Below, in pieces: positions 11,075 through 20,703 of a DNA stretch of 64,000 nucleotides. A model generated the notes under the pieces. It was given only the letters and a program-made list of their open reading frames with translations, had not been told where the DNA came from and searched no databases. How positions within the stretch are numbered: the first letter of the stretch is position 1; every line of letters starts with the position of its first letter. This DNA is from Ligula intestinalis (taxonomy: Eukaryota > Platyhelminthes > Cestoda > Diphyllobothriidea > Diphyllobothriidae): the NCBI GenBank assembly GCA_036362985.1, contig JAYGXS010000003.1, positions 87,405,657-87,469,656 on the forward strand, in the 5' to 3' direction. The position numbers and the translations under genes are program-made.

Positions 11075-11250
11075 CTTTTACTTGTTACGGCTTTGATCAT
11101 GCCTGATCTAGCCGGCCTCAATGATGTCCCGAACGTTACCCGAACGGTTCCTCTCCATGCGTGGCGCTTGGCGGCAGCGGATCTGGAAAGCTCCACCCAG
11201 TCTCTTCTCCATCGACGGCGACCGAAGATAGAAGGTCCAAGACGCGGCGT
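11075..11250 (-). mobile_element. RTE-like LINE (family RTE-1) 3' end
   Basis: The - strand reads RRWRRDWVELSRSAAAKRHA and then WRGTVRV, the C-terminus typical of RTE-like flatworm LINEs, followed by an AAGTAAAAGTAC-type tail. The right-arm counterpart (46,060-46,190) lacks it, and left-arm homology breaks at about 11,075. It is thus a left-arm insertion between finger exons 1 and 2, antisense to the gene. Confidence 0.7.
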
Positions 11251-11523
11251 GTCTGATTGGGTAGGTCAAAGGCCAGTCAGGAGAACATGAATACCAAGAA
11301 CTATGGGTGAAAAGTCGAACCGGCCGATTCGCGCTGCCTGCACATGTGACATTGACTACGCTGAGGTCAAATTTGGGCAACCGTGCTTTGTTGGAGCGTC
11401 TGTTAGTGAGCGAGCAGGTGAAAAGGAGATGCTGGAGCAGCCACTAGGTGAAGCCTGGCTTTACTCATGAGGACAGCTGCCACAACTCCTCCCCAGGTGC
11501 CAAACGGGGTGGAGGCGTTGACA
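11251..11523. other. Unassigned; possibly gypsy LTR-side sequence
   Basis: No coding match was found. The segment lies directly downstream (- strand sense) of the gypsy integrase stop, where a 3' LTR would be expected, but no second LTR copy was found to confirm this. Confidence 0.25.
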
Positions 11524-11823
11524 CTAGCAAACCACATATTCGTCGGGCCAGTGAACACGACGGCCAGACCCGGTGTGGCGAATCGGTGGCGAGTTTTTTC
11601 CAGTTGGTTGTGGTGTTATCGTCACCGTCTGTGGCTGTGCGCTTTGTGGAGTTGAGATCGGTTCCGTGTCTTCCACGTAAGCTGGTTTGACACGGTCAGT
11701 ACTGGCGGTGTCTGACTTGCCGTTGCGATCTATAACAAGATCCTTGTTAGCTCGTCAGCCCGTCATACAGAGGCTGAAGTGGCCGACAAACAGCGTCATG
11801 CCACAGTAGGACGAACTTGCAGG
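11524..11823 (-). pseudogene. Ty3/gypsy integrase C-terminal fragment
   Basis: The - strand gives DAVCRPLQPLYDG, then (after one frame change near 11,750) DLVIDRNGKSDTASTDRVKP followed by AYVEDTEP, and GRRVHWPDEYVVC before a stop at 11,524. This is the C-terminal tail after the integrase core of gypsy pol proteins. It joins RTE-like sequence abruptly at about 11,823 and probably belongs with the gag remnant at 12.3-13.1 kb. Confidence 0.75.
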
Positions 11824-12145
11824 GAGTTCTTCAGAGTGACCTTATGGCATCTCCTTTGTCGTCCTTTGCAGCGAACACATACAGCTCCGTCACCGTAAAA
11901 CAGTCGATTGGCTAGTCATTAGTCGTCTGTCCCTCCCCGGCGGCCGCTCCAGTGCAGCTGTGGCTGTCGGAGCATGGCATGGAGGATGAGAATTTCCGTT
12001 CACTCCAGAATTTCCGTGTCCGGAATCCTTATCTGCCATCTCAACTTCAGTTTTCTGCGGAGAGTGCTGAGATGGAAGCGGTGTATCTTCCGAGCTTGGT
12101 TGACGTAGACGGTCGAAGTCTCCGCCCTGTACCAGTGTTGTGAGA
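11824..12145 (-). mobile_element. RTE-like LINE (family RTE-2) fragment
   Basis: The segment matches 44,430-44,690 closely on the opposite strand, including a conserved block GTTGAGATGGCAG and AAGAACTCCCTG at the break. It encodes the post-RT region of the LINE whose longer copy lies at 44.05-45.43 kb in the right arm. Mirrored position and orientation suggest it was present before the inverted duplication. Confidence 0.7.
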
Positions 12146-12344
12146 ATGAAGTCAATCGATGCGCATTATCTGTGAGTGGCTTGCTCGTTACCTGAAATAC
12201 TCGTAGGGTTCGTCACTTGAGGCTCCACTTTATTGCATTCTTTGTTGCTCGAAGATGCGTCATAATTAGTATACAAATAGGTCGACTGAGAGCTTGAAAG
12301 TATCTTTTTATGATTAACTGAAATTTATTAAGACGGCAGCGCTA

Positions 12345-13090
12345 ACTATTTTTTCCTTCGGATGTCTTTCGTCCTCTCGGATTCCAGCACTTTGGCTCCG
12401 GTTCTCCTTATCTCCTTGCTGGCCAGTAGGCGAAGTCTTGGGGCTTCTGTAAATACGTTGACTTGAAGCGGGTGACAGTCTGAACACTGGTGGCGGCAAA
12501 CTAGAGACTGGGTTGCTCCACGAAGGCAGAATCATGCTGAAAATTCTTGAGCCGCTGATACACAGCAGTCAAAGTCTGCAGGGTTAACTTCGGGTCGTGT
12601 TAAATTTTTGAGAACAGACGGGTCCTAATTTCAGCATCATGAGATGACTGCAGAACGCTCACAAAAATGAAGTACTTGAATTGGTCATCGGTCAATTCTT
12701 GCAGTTTGTACCTTTCACAGTCGCGGTTAACAGTACTGGCGAGCGTCAGAAAATCGCCCGTCTCGTTGTCCCCAGTTTGAGACAATGATATCGAATATTG
12801 AACTAGGAGGACTTCTCGCCGAATTTCTCCGACAGGCGCCGGACGGTTTCTTCGAATATGAAGTCACGAGGGTTCTTCGACAGAATGATATCCTTCAACC
12901 GCGCGTGTCCTTTGGTGCCCTGCTTGCGTAGAAGCTGGCGCATCTTCCAAGTATCCTCAGCCTTGGCGAAGTCCACATGAAATACATCTTCCCAACGTTT
13001 AAACCAAACGTCGAACGTAACGTCGGAGTCGGGATCGCAAGTGAACTCAATGATAGAAGCAGCTGCTGCGTCCACTGACGTGAACTGTTT
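12345..13090 (-). mobile_element. Ty3/gypsy gag remnant
   Basis: On the - strand a gag-like protein begins at Met 13,075. The first segment (13,075-12,803) contains FDVWFKRWEDVFHVDFA and KNPRDFIFEETVRRLSEKFG. After a frameshift, 12,785-12,600 contains NRDCERYKLQELTDDQFKYF and RTRLFSKI. Weaker continuation reaches about 12,345. The pattern is that of flatworm gypsy gag proteins. A decayed counterpart of the tail lies at 43,426-43,510 on the + strand with matching flank, so this element predates the inverted duplication. Confidence 0.75.
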
Positions 13091-14238
13091 CGAGAAGAAT
13101 GTTGATCAGAAAAATACGAACTGAACTTTGCATCATAGACTTCATCATCTTCGTGTGAGCCGCTTCAAACTAAGCTTATTGCTGCTGCAAAATAGACTGC
13201 AACTGTTCTGCGGAGATGAAAATCGTGAGTACTGCGTCGCCAATTTGCTGTAAATGTGGCCAAAGCTGCCATTTCGCCGTCTAACGACACCTTTTTTGAC
13301 ACCCCAAGAAAGAACGCAACAAGAATAGCGCAAAAACAGACGTCTTCACGCAAGATTGGACCAATGAGATTGGGGTTCCAAATAGCGCGCGACTTTATTG
13401 GCCTTGCGTCTCATGCAGTTGGCGTGGCGGAGTCCTGCGCATGGCTACAGCTGCGCGTGGCGTCACGTGCATCGTGTGTGAGTGGACCCGCCGCCTGGCG
13501 TGGGAAAGGCTCGTCATGGCTGCGTGCACAGGCACTTAAGCCGGGCCCTAACAGGCAGCTCCATGACTGTCACCAAAAGGTTAGTGAACGTTAGTAGGAA
13601 AGCTGCTCTTTCCTCTCTCTTCCTCCTCTATGCGATGGAACTGGGCAATATGGCTCCAGAAAAGGTGCCAGACCACCGGTATAGCATGTTGCTGGAAGCC
13701 AAACTACAGTCGGCACTGGTAGCCCGCAATCGTTGGATTATGCATATCCGCTAGCCTCAGGCTTGCGCTTAGAGTGTACGCCATTGGGAACAGTCGGTAG
13801 AATTTTCGGTTGAGGAACCTCAGATCGCCCTGTTTGCCGCTGCCCGTCTCCCTATCCTATTTAGCCAATAATATAAACCATCTGTATTTCTTACTATTTT
13901 AGCTTGTTAAGAAATTATCTCAAGAAATGATATGTCCAGCTTACCACTAAAGAAACAACCACTGGACTTCGGCCTGCCTTTTTTGGGTGTTAGGGTCCCA
14001 AGAATAAATAAGTGAATGTCGTAAAGTCGCAGATTCAGAAACGTAAATTTTCGGAATGTGGCTTTACACAGAGCTCGTAAGCGTTGCTCCGTAGCGTGAT
14101 CTCTCACTAGTACTGTGACTTTTTTCTTGTAGCCTAGTAATTTTCATAATCGTCGAACGTAAAAGAAGCATTAGTGCAAGTAAACCCAGTCTCTAGTACA
14201 CTGAAGTCTCTTAGTGTGTTGTTTGTTGTTTGTTTCAG
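13091..14238. other. Unassigned intronic DNA, possibly gypsy 5' region at 13.1-13.6 kb
   Basis: A GC-richer patch at 13,400-13,560 lies upstream (- strand sense) of the gypsy gag start, where a 5' LTR or leader would be. No tRNA-complementary primer site or repeated LTR was recognised. A 112-codon open stretch at 13,256-13,594 (+) has no known motif and overlaps this patch. The remainder is AT-rich without features. Confidence 0.25.
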
Positions 14239-14325
14239 ACCTGCGGAACTTCCCTTGCAATATTTGTGCCTATTCATTTACACGGAAGGCAGCCCTAAAG
14301 TTGCACGTCAACGCTGTGCACAAAA
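14239..14325 (+). CDS. Zinc-finger gene, left copy: finger exon 2
   Basis: 87 nt, phase 1-1, after TTTGTTTCAG and before GTACGC. One finger (LRNFPCNICAYSF..) with contact residues R, A, A, L. Its upstream intron end (ACTGAAGTCTCTTAGTGTGTTG) is shared with five right-arm finger exons (38.5-43.1 kb), so this single exon is the counterpart of an expanded group. Confidence 0.85.
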
Positions 14326-14439
14326 GTACGCCTCTTTTTCTTTAATTCTTCGAAATATCCCCTCGTCTTTTTGCCCGCTTAGTGTTTGTCAATAGTTTCT
14401 TGTGACACGCAGTTGATTGGTGCATTAGGCAGAGCAGAG

Positions 14440-14690
14440 ATAGAGAGCGAGTGAGGCTGGCCGTAGGCCTTTGCCCGGACACGTCTGCCTCTATCAGGAA
14501 GAACAGTCAGACTCAGTGGCTCGCTGGTGAAAGATTCTCACTAACCTTTAGGAACAGGACGTGTTTGGCACGCGTAAACGATGTATTTAGCATTCTTTTC
14601 CACCTCGCTCGCGCAACTCGATGGTGCATGCCTCCGGGTCTCTGGACATTATCTTGTTATATCCCAGGTCGTCGGTGATGTAAGTGGGGT
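14440..14690 (+). repeat. Conserved intron block after finger exon 2
   Basis: The block includes CAGTCAGACTCAGTGGCTCG and CTGGTGAAAGATTC. Copies follow finger exons in the right arm at about 35,225-35,345, 40,620-40,760, 41,225-41,290, 41,870-41,960 and 42,655-42,830 (inverted). It appears to travel with the finger exon as one duplication cassette. A 75-codon open frame crosses it here, and a related frame is open near 42.7 kb. Whether it is coding, regulatory for splicing, or just duplicated sequence is unknown. A G-run follows at 14,687-14,702. Confidence 0.6.
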
Positions 14691-15213
14691 GGGGGGGGGG
14701 GGTTCCAACACATTTATACGTCGTTGACGATTCTTTCATGAAATAAAGTTGTTTCATGTTTTATGATTTTCTTGCTCCGCTGCCAACGGTTTCAGACCTC
14801 TTGGAGCTGGTTGTTTATGCAGTGGTGGGATTAGGTTGGATGCATATCGATTCATGTTAGGGTGAGGGCTAGGAGGTGAAGTCCGGATATAAGACACGAG
14901 CGTACAAATCCTTCTAGCATTTAGCGTGAAGCCACATGTATATCTGGGCCTAAGCCCCCTTTCCTGTAACCCACCTATTTATGTAGGTAAATTTGCAGGT
15001 TTCAGAAGTTTGAAAAACTACAATGTGGGTTTGCTCCTTTTAACAATAATAAATGTATCTCGCGACACGTTCGCTTTAAGTAGCGAAAGTGCGGTGAGTT
15101 CTAGTTTCGACAACTCGCTCCCAGTGTCAAATAGAGTTTTACCGATGAGGTTCTATACGAGCAGTAAGTTTGGCGGGTAGAATCTATTCGAATGTGATTA
15201 AATTCACGGCTCA

Positions 15214-15300
15214 CGGTGAGCTTCATAGCTCAATGGTAGAATGTTGCCTGAACAAACGCCGACCCTGCTGTGTTAGTTAGACTTCTACCGAGGCCACGAT
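15214..15300 (+). repeat. tRNA-like relic or SINE head
   Basis: TAGCTCAATGGTAGAATGTT matches a tRNA A-box and D-arm well. A weak B-box-like segment may lie about 50 bases downstream. No complete cloverleaf is visible. It sits in the intron between finger exons 2 and 3. Confidence 0.3.
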
Positions 15301-15500
15301 GTTTTCATAAATTGGTCAAATCGAGTATATATAACCCACAAGCATACTTGCTGTATCGAGCCAGGCTTGGTCAAATGTCTTTCCTTGGGATTAAAGGTTT
15401 TGTTCATTTAAGAGGGCAGTAAATTTTGCATTTTTGTGACTCTATCCTGCTTGCGAAACCTCAAAAGAATTAATTTGTTTTCGTTTTTTTCCTTCTACAG

Positions 15501-15587
15501 AAGTACGCGAGTTCAAATGTGAGATCTGTGGTGCTGCATTTTCGCGGAAGGGAAACATGAGAAACCATATCAATGATGTCCACAAAA
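15501..15587 (+). CDS. Zinc-finger gene, left copy: finger exon 3
   Basis: 87 nt, phase 1-1, between TCCTTCTACAG and GTGCGC. One finger (VREFKCEICGAAF..) with contact residues R, G, N, N; Met replaces the usual helix Leu. Flanks resemble those of finger exon 8 (upstream TTGGTCAA.TGT.TTTCCTT, downstream GCATGTTTTGTTTCATTC), so exons 3 and 8 arose by a local duplication of a block of several hundred bases. Confidence 0.83.
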
Positions 15588-15833
15588 GTGCGCCTTTTCT
15601 GAATTGAGGAGATTCATTACAATGCATGTTTTGTTTCATTCGCAACTCCACTCCCTCCGTCTGTCATCCATAGGATCAAAGTCAGTAGCTGCATGCTTGT
15701 TTTATACTGTTAGTTAAATGGATTTTAATAAGTACTGGAATGACTTGATCCTTTCTTTATAACCCGTAGAAGATGGTGCCCTCATATTTCTCTTATTTTA
15801 ATTATCATGTTACTTTTCTGTTATCTGTTTTAG

Positions 15834-15920
15834 ATCTGCGAAACTTTGCGTGTGATATTTGTCACAAGTCTTTTAAATGCAGGTCACATCTAAAGACCCA
15901 CGTCAACGCTATGCACGAAA
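15834..15920 (+). CDS. Zinc-finger gene, left copy: finger exon 4
   Basis: 87 nt, phase 1-1, after TTATCTGTTTTAG and before GTAAGC. One finger (LRNFACDICHKSF..) with contact residues C, S, H, T. Exon and flanks (TTAATTTTAATGATCATGTTACT-like upstream) are repeated 464 bp further on as finger exon 5, a local tandem duplication in this arm. The right arm has only one related exon (36,408-36,494). Confidence 0.85.
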
Positions 15921-16297
15921 GTAAGCCTCCTTTTTTTCGCTTCTTCGACCTTTGCTCTCTGCCTGCTTTGCACTTGTCAGCAACCCGTCTTCCCGTGATG
16001 CACCCTTGTACTTCAGTCTGCGAGCCGACCTTTTAGGCCCTGCTTCGATAACTTGACTTAAGGTTTTTCCAACAATATGTGGCAAAGTTGTGAAGCTACA
16101 ATCTCGTTCACTGCTGAAAATGGACTGGAATGTATGCCTGCCTGTGGTTATTTAATAGCATGCAGCTACGTAGTTGCATGCTAATTTTCTCTTGATTGGT
16201 AAATGGATTTTAATTAGGACTAGGTTTTGCTTCAACCTGGCGCCCTCATATTCCTTTAATTTTAATGATCATGTTACTCTATTGTTATCTGTTTCAG

Positions 16298-16384
16298 ATC
16301 TGCGAAACTTCACCTGTGATATTTGTCACAAGTCTTTCAACTGGAAGATTTGCCTGACGAGGCACGTCAAGACTGTACACGAAA
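16298..16384 (+). CDS. Zinc-finger gene, left copy: finger exon 5
   Basis: 87 nt, phase 1-1, after TATCTGTTTCAG and before GTATGC. One finger (LRNFTCDICHKSF..) with contact residues W, I, C, R. By position next to the foldback element it is the partner of the right-arm exon at 36,408-36,494 (W, V, S, T). It shares Trp at -1 but differs at the other three contact sites. Confidence 0.85.
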
Positions 16385-16622
16385 GTATGCCCTTTTTGTT
16401 TGCTTCTTGGAGCTTCGGTCTTTTTGCCTTTGCGTTTTGTGTTTTTCAATATTTTCTTGTGGTAGTGCATTTGGAAGGACAGACAGCGAGAGCGAATTAG
16501 GCTGACCCTGGGGAATTCATAATCATAGCAAATTAGCACATTTCTCACTGCCAAAATGCTGGCTCTGTTTAGACAAGAAAGATGACGCGTCGGGCCCCGG
16601 ATCAATTGGTTTATTGTCCTGA

Positions 16623-16654
16623 GCTTTCGAACGCTTACAGGAGTCCATCTTCAG
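16623..16654 (-). ncRNA. Hammerhead-like core, left end of foldback copy 1
   Basis: The - strand reads CTGAAGA, a stem II with GGACT partly matched by GCGTTC around a TGTAA loop, then GAAA and GCTCAGGACAATAAA. CUGANGA and GAAA are intact; stem II is imperfect. Confidence 0.55.
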
Positions 16655-16820
16655 ATGTGAGAAGTAGCCACCAAAAGGAGAGTAATTATGGCTGCCATGA
16701 GCCAATCACCTGTCAGAGGTCATCGGGTTGTCAAGGCGTCAGAAACAGTTTAGGCGAAGGGGAGGGACAATTATAGTGGTGTACGCTAATGAACTGTCAA
16801 TGGAGTCGTAAATCGCTCGG

Positions 16821-16910
16821 GTCATGAACAGCAATTGGTGTGCAGCCTTGTTCCCACGATAGAGGGTCATGAACAGCAATTGGTGTGCAGCCTTGTTCCC
16901 ACGAAAGAGG
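16821..16910. repeat. 45-bp tandem repeat, two copies
   Basis: The unit starting GTCATGAACAGCAATTGGTG is repeated with about one mismatch (TAGAG versus AAGAG), and a third copy begins at 16,911 but breaks off. The foldback copy at 35.7-36.2 kb has only one diverged unit here, so the duplication is recent and arm-specific. Confidence 0.85.
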
Positions 16911-17014
16911 GTCATGATAACCCTGTCTCCTCTTCAGGCCTTTTCATCGTGGCGTCCTATTCGCTCGCTTGTACCACTATAATTATTCTCCTTTTGGGCT
17001 GCTACCCTTCATCT

Positions 17015-17044
17015 CTGAAGATGGACTCCTGCAAGAGTTCGTAA
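17015..17044 (+). ncRNA. Hammerhead-like core, right end of foldback copy 1
   Basis: CTGAAGA is followed by stem II GGACTC / GAGTTC around CTGCAA, then GTAA where GAAA is expected. The one-base change in the conserved GAAA probably abolishes activity. Confidence 0.5.
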
Positions 17045-17200
17045 GATCAGAACAATAGATCAATTGATCCGGTGCTCGACAAGTCATCTTCTGTATGCAA
17101 ACACCTGGAAGGCTAACCTTTTCATTCATTCTCTCACTTTGTTTGACAGCATACCCCTGTGTTTACCACAGAGTCTTACTCTGCTATTTTTTTCTAACAG

Positions 17201-17287
17201 ATCTGCGAAATTTCTCTTGTGAAATTTGTGGTCGTTGGTACAATGAGGCGGCAGTCCTAAAGAGGCATGTCAACGGTGTGCACGAAA
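17201..17287 (+). CDS. Zinc-finger gene, left copy: finger exon 6
   Basis: 87 nt, phase 1-1, after TTTTTCTAACAG and before GTAAGC. One finger (LRNFSCEICGRWY..) with Tyr at the usual Phe position and contact residues E, A, V, R. Intron flanks pair it with the right-arm exon at 35,510-35,596 (D, G, T, R), which keeps only the final Arg. Confidence 0.85.
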
Positions 17288-17449
17288 GTAAGCCTCTTCT
17301 TGTTTCCTTTTTCGAGCTTTCCCCTCGTCGTTTTTCCTCCGCTGTGTTTGTCAATATTTGTTTGTTTAGTCCACGTTCCGATGTCAGAATTATTTATTGT
17401 TAGACAGCGAACGAATAAGGCTGACCTGTGTGTTCTTCTTTTGTTTCAG

Positions 17450-17536
17450 ATCTGCGAAAGTTTCCGTGCGATATTTGTGGGCTGGCTTTCAAAGACAGTG
17501 GAAACCTGAAGTCGCACGTCAAAAGAGTGCACAGAA
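17450..17536 (+). CDS. Zinc-finger gene, left copy: finger exon 7
   Basis: 87 nt, phase 1-1, after CTTTTGTTTCAG and before GTGTGC. One finger (LRKFPCDICGLAF..) with contact residues D, G, N, S. The intron from exon 6 is only 162 bp and lacks the conserved block, as if a deletion fused two cassettes. No direct right-arm partner was identified. Confidence 0.84.
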
Positions 17537-18460
17537 GTGTGCATCTTTTTGCTTCGTTCTTTGAGCCATCACTTCTTCTTTTGGCCTGCTCTGTTTTTGT
17601 GAATATTTGCTTGCAAGACGCCTAGACGTATGCTTTAACTCCACCTAGTTAGCCAATATTCACAAGCTGCTAACAGACAGTAGTGTATGAATGCTGGGGT
17701 ATTAACCACAGCGACAGTATAGTCACTAGGTTAAAGCCCAATCATGCGTAATTCGCTGATCCTGCATGAGGTAGGCACGAGGGTTTCGCTTCAGTGTTCC
17801 CCGTGTGCTTTCTGGTATATGAACTGCAGTTTGCATGCTGTCCCGTTTTAAAAAAAGTATAGCGTCACAGTGATTAAAACTCACTGCCCTATTTACCCCA
17901 TGCCTTTCTTACATTTTTTATTGAAGCATTATAAAGCTTTCAGAGAAGGCGAGATTGAAGACGGTGGATCAACTTAACACCAATTCAAACCTCCCTAGCT
18001 GCCATTTTTTACTGCACACAAAGCTTTAATCTGACCGCAAGCATAAACGCAGTAAAAAATAGTTACCTAAGTCAGATAAGTAGACACGTTGTAGTAATCT
18101 ACCGACGGATTGTCTATTCGGTTCTCGTCGCCCTACATTTACGGCAAAATTTCTATGCTGGAGCGTTTTAGGGACAGATGCCTTGCCTGGCTTTGAGTGT
18201 ACGGGACTAAGAATTGAGTGTTTCTGAGGGACTATCATTTTGAACTGTATGCAGATCCTATGCACTTTATACTGTCCAGGACTTAAAGTTTATATGTACC
18301 AACGCACTTGCCGTGTCAAGCCCAGGTTGGTCAAGTGTGTTTCCTTCGCACTAAAATTTTCGTTAATTTTAATAGGTGAGCTGAGGGTGGTCAGATCGGC
18401 TCACTCAAGGTCACACACCCATAAACAATTTACTCTCCTTTTTTCTTATTTCCTTTACAG

Positions 18461-18547
18461 AGGAACGTGACTTCATTTGTGAGACCTGTGATGCTTGCTT
18501 TTCGACGAAGGAACACTTGACCAGGCATATAAATGGTGTCCACAAAA
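18461..18547 (+). CDS. Zinc-finger gene, left copy: finger exon 8
   Basis: 87 nt, phase 1-1, between TTCCTTTACAG and GTGCGC. One finger (ERDFICETCDACF..) with contact residues T, E, H, R. Its surroundings copy those of exon 3. No terminal exon with a stop codon was recognised between here and the LINE at 20.7 kb, so the left gene may be truncated or may end through readthrough: translation past the donor meets a stop within a few codons. Confidence 0.82.
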
Positions 18548-18799
18548 GTGCGCCTCTTCTGACTTAAACAGATCCATTTGTTTGCATGTTTTGTTTCATT
18601 CACGACTCTGTCCATCCTTTTGCTTGTGATCTTCATCTGCCTTCCTTCATGTCTGCTATAGTCGATGGAAATGAAGGCGACCAGTTTGTCTACGCCCCAT
18701 TGACTTCCGTGATGTCTATGTGTTGTTATCTTTTTAGATTATATAAGCCAGACCGCCGTGTTAGTCGTTGCAGTAGCTGCATGCAACCTTTCGTTTAAA

Positions 18800-19281
18800 A
18801 GAAGAAGATCCGATCACTGAAACAAGGGCTTTATTTTCCTCCTGACGTTTCGGATTCCCTCGGGAATCCTTAATCATAAGCGTTCCCACACGGTGTACTG
18901 AGACATTTCCTGAGCAACAGATGAGTCACGTGGGAGAGACTGGGTGTAGCATCAACTCCGACGACAGCGAGCGTAATTGCCCTGCAATTATCAAGCCCGC
19001 AGCCGACGCTGACGAACAAACTGTCAATTAGAGTCAAACGCGAAGTGTCAGGCCAGTACCGCATGAATTAAGACCCAAGCGGTGGCTACAGAAGTGAGCA
19101 ATTATCACACACACGCGGATGACCACTATGAACTATAAACAGCGTGCAGCCTGTGCATTTCTCCACCCTATCTGCGCATGGCCGTGATTTTATTATCATC
19201 ACCTTTGATTAAGGATTCCCGAGGGAATGCCAAACGTCAGGAAAATAAAGTCCTTGTTCCAGTGATCGGATCTTCTTCTTC
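18800..19281. mobile_element. Foldback element with 75-bp inverted ends (second type)
   Basis: About 482 bp with ends that are near-perfect inverted repeats: AGAAGAAGATCCGATCACTG at left, matched by CAGTGATCGGATCTTCTTCT at right. Each end also carries CTGACGTTTC or its complement and the perfect hairpin GGATTCCC / GGGAATCC. The layout (size, AATAAA-type motif, stem II-like hairpin followed by GAAACGTCAG) parallels the hammerhead foldback elements, but CUGANGA has decayed to TGATTA. The interior encodes nothing recognisable. Confidence 0.7.
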
Positions 19282-20690
19282 TGAACTGCTGCCTGGAACT
19301 CGTATATTCTCCTCGATTGGCAACTTTTGTTTTTTTTTGTTAAAGGAATTTTTTGAGGACTGCAGCGTCTGTTGGCAATTAGTGGTGCACGATAAGTGAC
19401 TATTGCTTGCAATTTCTGCGAACTAGCGGACGGCATTTTTAAATTTCGTTGCCGCTTTTATTATTTTGCGATCATCTTCGGCTGTTTTCATTCGAAATCT
19501 GGAGAGTTCTCTTTTGACTGTAGAGCAATACCGTGAATTTCGCGAAGGTTCCGCGCCTAAGCTCCGTCAAATTTTGAACATGAACCAATCTTTGTCGAAC
19601 GATTAACAGTAGGGATGAATCCTATGGCCACCCAGACTACAAACGGAAGTAGGAATGTACCACCCAGTAAAAAATAGCTGACCTTACGATAATTATCTTT
19701 CAGTGTAGTTATTGTTATGTACTAACCGAAGTATAAAACTAAGCCGTACCTTAATACCTACCTTAAACATTTTCCACAGTGAATCTACCGCGGTAAAGCT
19801 CCTTTAACATAAAATAATTCCTCAAAGGTCAAACGACACATTGACCTTCGTATGCGCGAAAATGCCTTATGAACGAATACCTTTGCGCTACTTTGTCTAC
19901 CCATACTATAATGTCAGCAATTTTATCGCTGTTGAAACGCAGAGCAGACTAATGTCGGATCTTCCAAAATTTTTTTAGACGAACCTTTAAGCACTAGAGA
20001 ACTTGTGGGCGCGCGGTCTTGTGTGTGCGATTACCTGTCATTATTTATTCACGCGTTTGTATTTTAAATTTTGTGATTTCGAAGTTAAGCTCATGATTGT
20101 CAAACAAATGTTGACTTCTACGGAGGATCTTGTTAGTGCTTATTCATGGAAAAATACTTATTTACTACAAAACAGCCACTGGTGAAAATTCAGCAATTGC
20201 CCTTCTCTGTTCTTTTGCTGTCATCCAACCCTGTACTGATTTCTCGGGAGCCAATTTTGTAATTCCCACTTCCATGATTTTACCTAGGGTTTCTTCAATG
20301 AGGTCTGGCGAAATTGTAAATCTACATTTGCGTACTGCAGTTATACCGCCACCAAACTAGAGAATTCTGGAAAACTCACTGATTGGCTGGCGATAGCTCC
20401 ATTGGGACATGCACTGTTGACAGTTTCGCAAAATTCTTGCCGATCGTTTTAGTGGATATTGTAAAGTGTGTATTTTCACGCTTTATCGGCCACAATGCTG
20501 TACATCACCGGATTTACATGCGGTGCCTAGTTTATTCGAAGCCATACTTCACGAGAAAATGGCAGTCATACGAATAAGCTTTCATCGGGCGCAGTCTTCT
20601 AAACCTGAAGTGTTTTTTTAAATTTTTACCCTTTTTTATATTTTCCCCGTTTTAGAGGAAAATCAAGAAAAACCAGAGAATCCCTTCTAG
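19282..20690. other. Unassigned spacer
   Basis: AT-rich, short open frames only, no repeat partner seen in the window. I looked for the missing terminal zinc-finger exon here and did not find a C-X2-C...H-X4-H coding pattern. Confidence 0.4.
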
Positions 20691-20703
20691 TTTTCTCCGT
20701 GCC

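Larger units (their letters stand above)
16575..17090. mobile_element. Foldback element with hammerhead-like terminal inverted repeats, copy 1
   Basis: About 515 bp bounded by inverted repeats of roughly 100 bp. The left end carries CCGGATCAATTGGTTTATTG on + and the right end its near reverse complement. Each repeat contains a hammerhead-like core pointing outward. The interior is non-coding and has a 45-bp tandem duplication. A second copy lies at 35,740-36,206 with matching flanking DNA, so it was in place before the arms were duplicated. Ends resemble PLE termini, so a non-autonomous PLE derivative is one explanation. Confidence 0.78.
4756..18560 (+). repeat. Left arm of a large inverted duplication
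   Basis: Long colinear similarity to the reverse complement of 34,593-52,010 was traced by eye at many anchors: 4,790-4,945 with 51,790-51,960; 7,048-7,340 with 51,520-51,780; 7,944-8,225 with 50,440-50,745; 9,290-10,300 with 47,290-48,330; 10,330-10,811 with 46,344-46,850; 12,200-12,425 with 43,426-43,580; 16,298-17,287 with 35,510-36,494. The arm holds the + strand copy of the zinc-finger gene. Identity is uneven: high around 9.3-10.3 kb and clearly lower outside. Outer and inner boundaries are approximate. Confidence 0.88.

Noticed and set aside
13256..13594. 112-codon forward frame in a GC-rich patch
   Set aside because: Overlaps the likely 5' region of the gypsy element on the other strand and has no motif; GC-rich DNA gives long chance frames.
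15214..15300. Functional tRNA gene
   Set aside because: Only the A-box/D-arm is convincing; no acceptor stem pairing or clear T-arm. Better called a SINE or tRNA relic.
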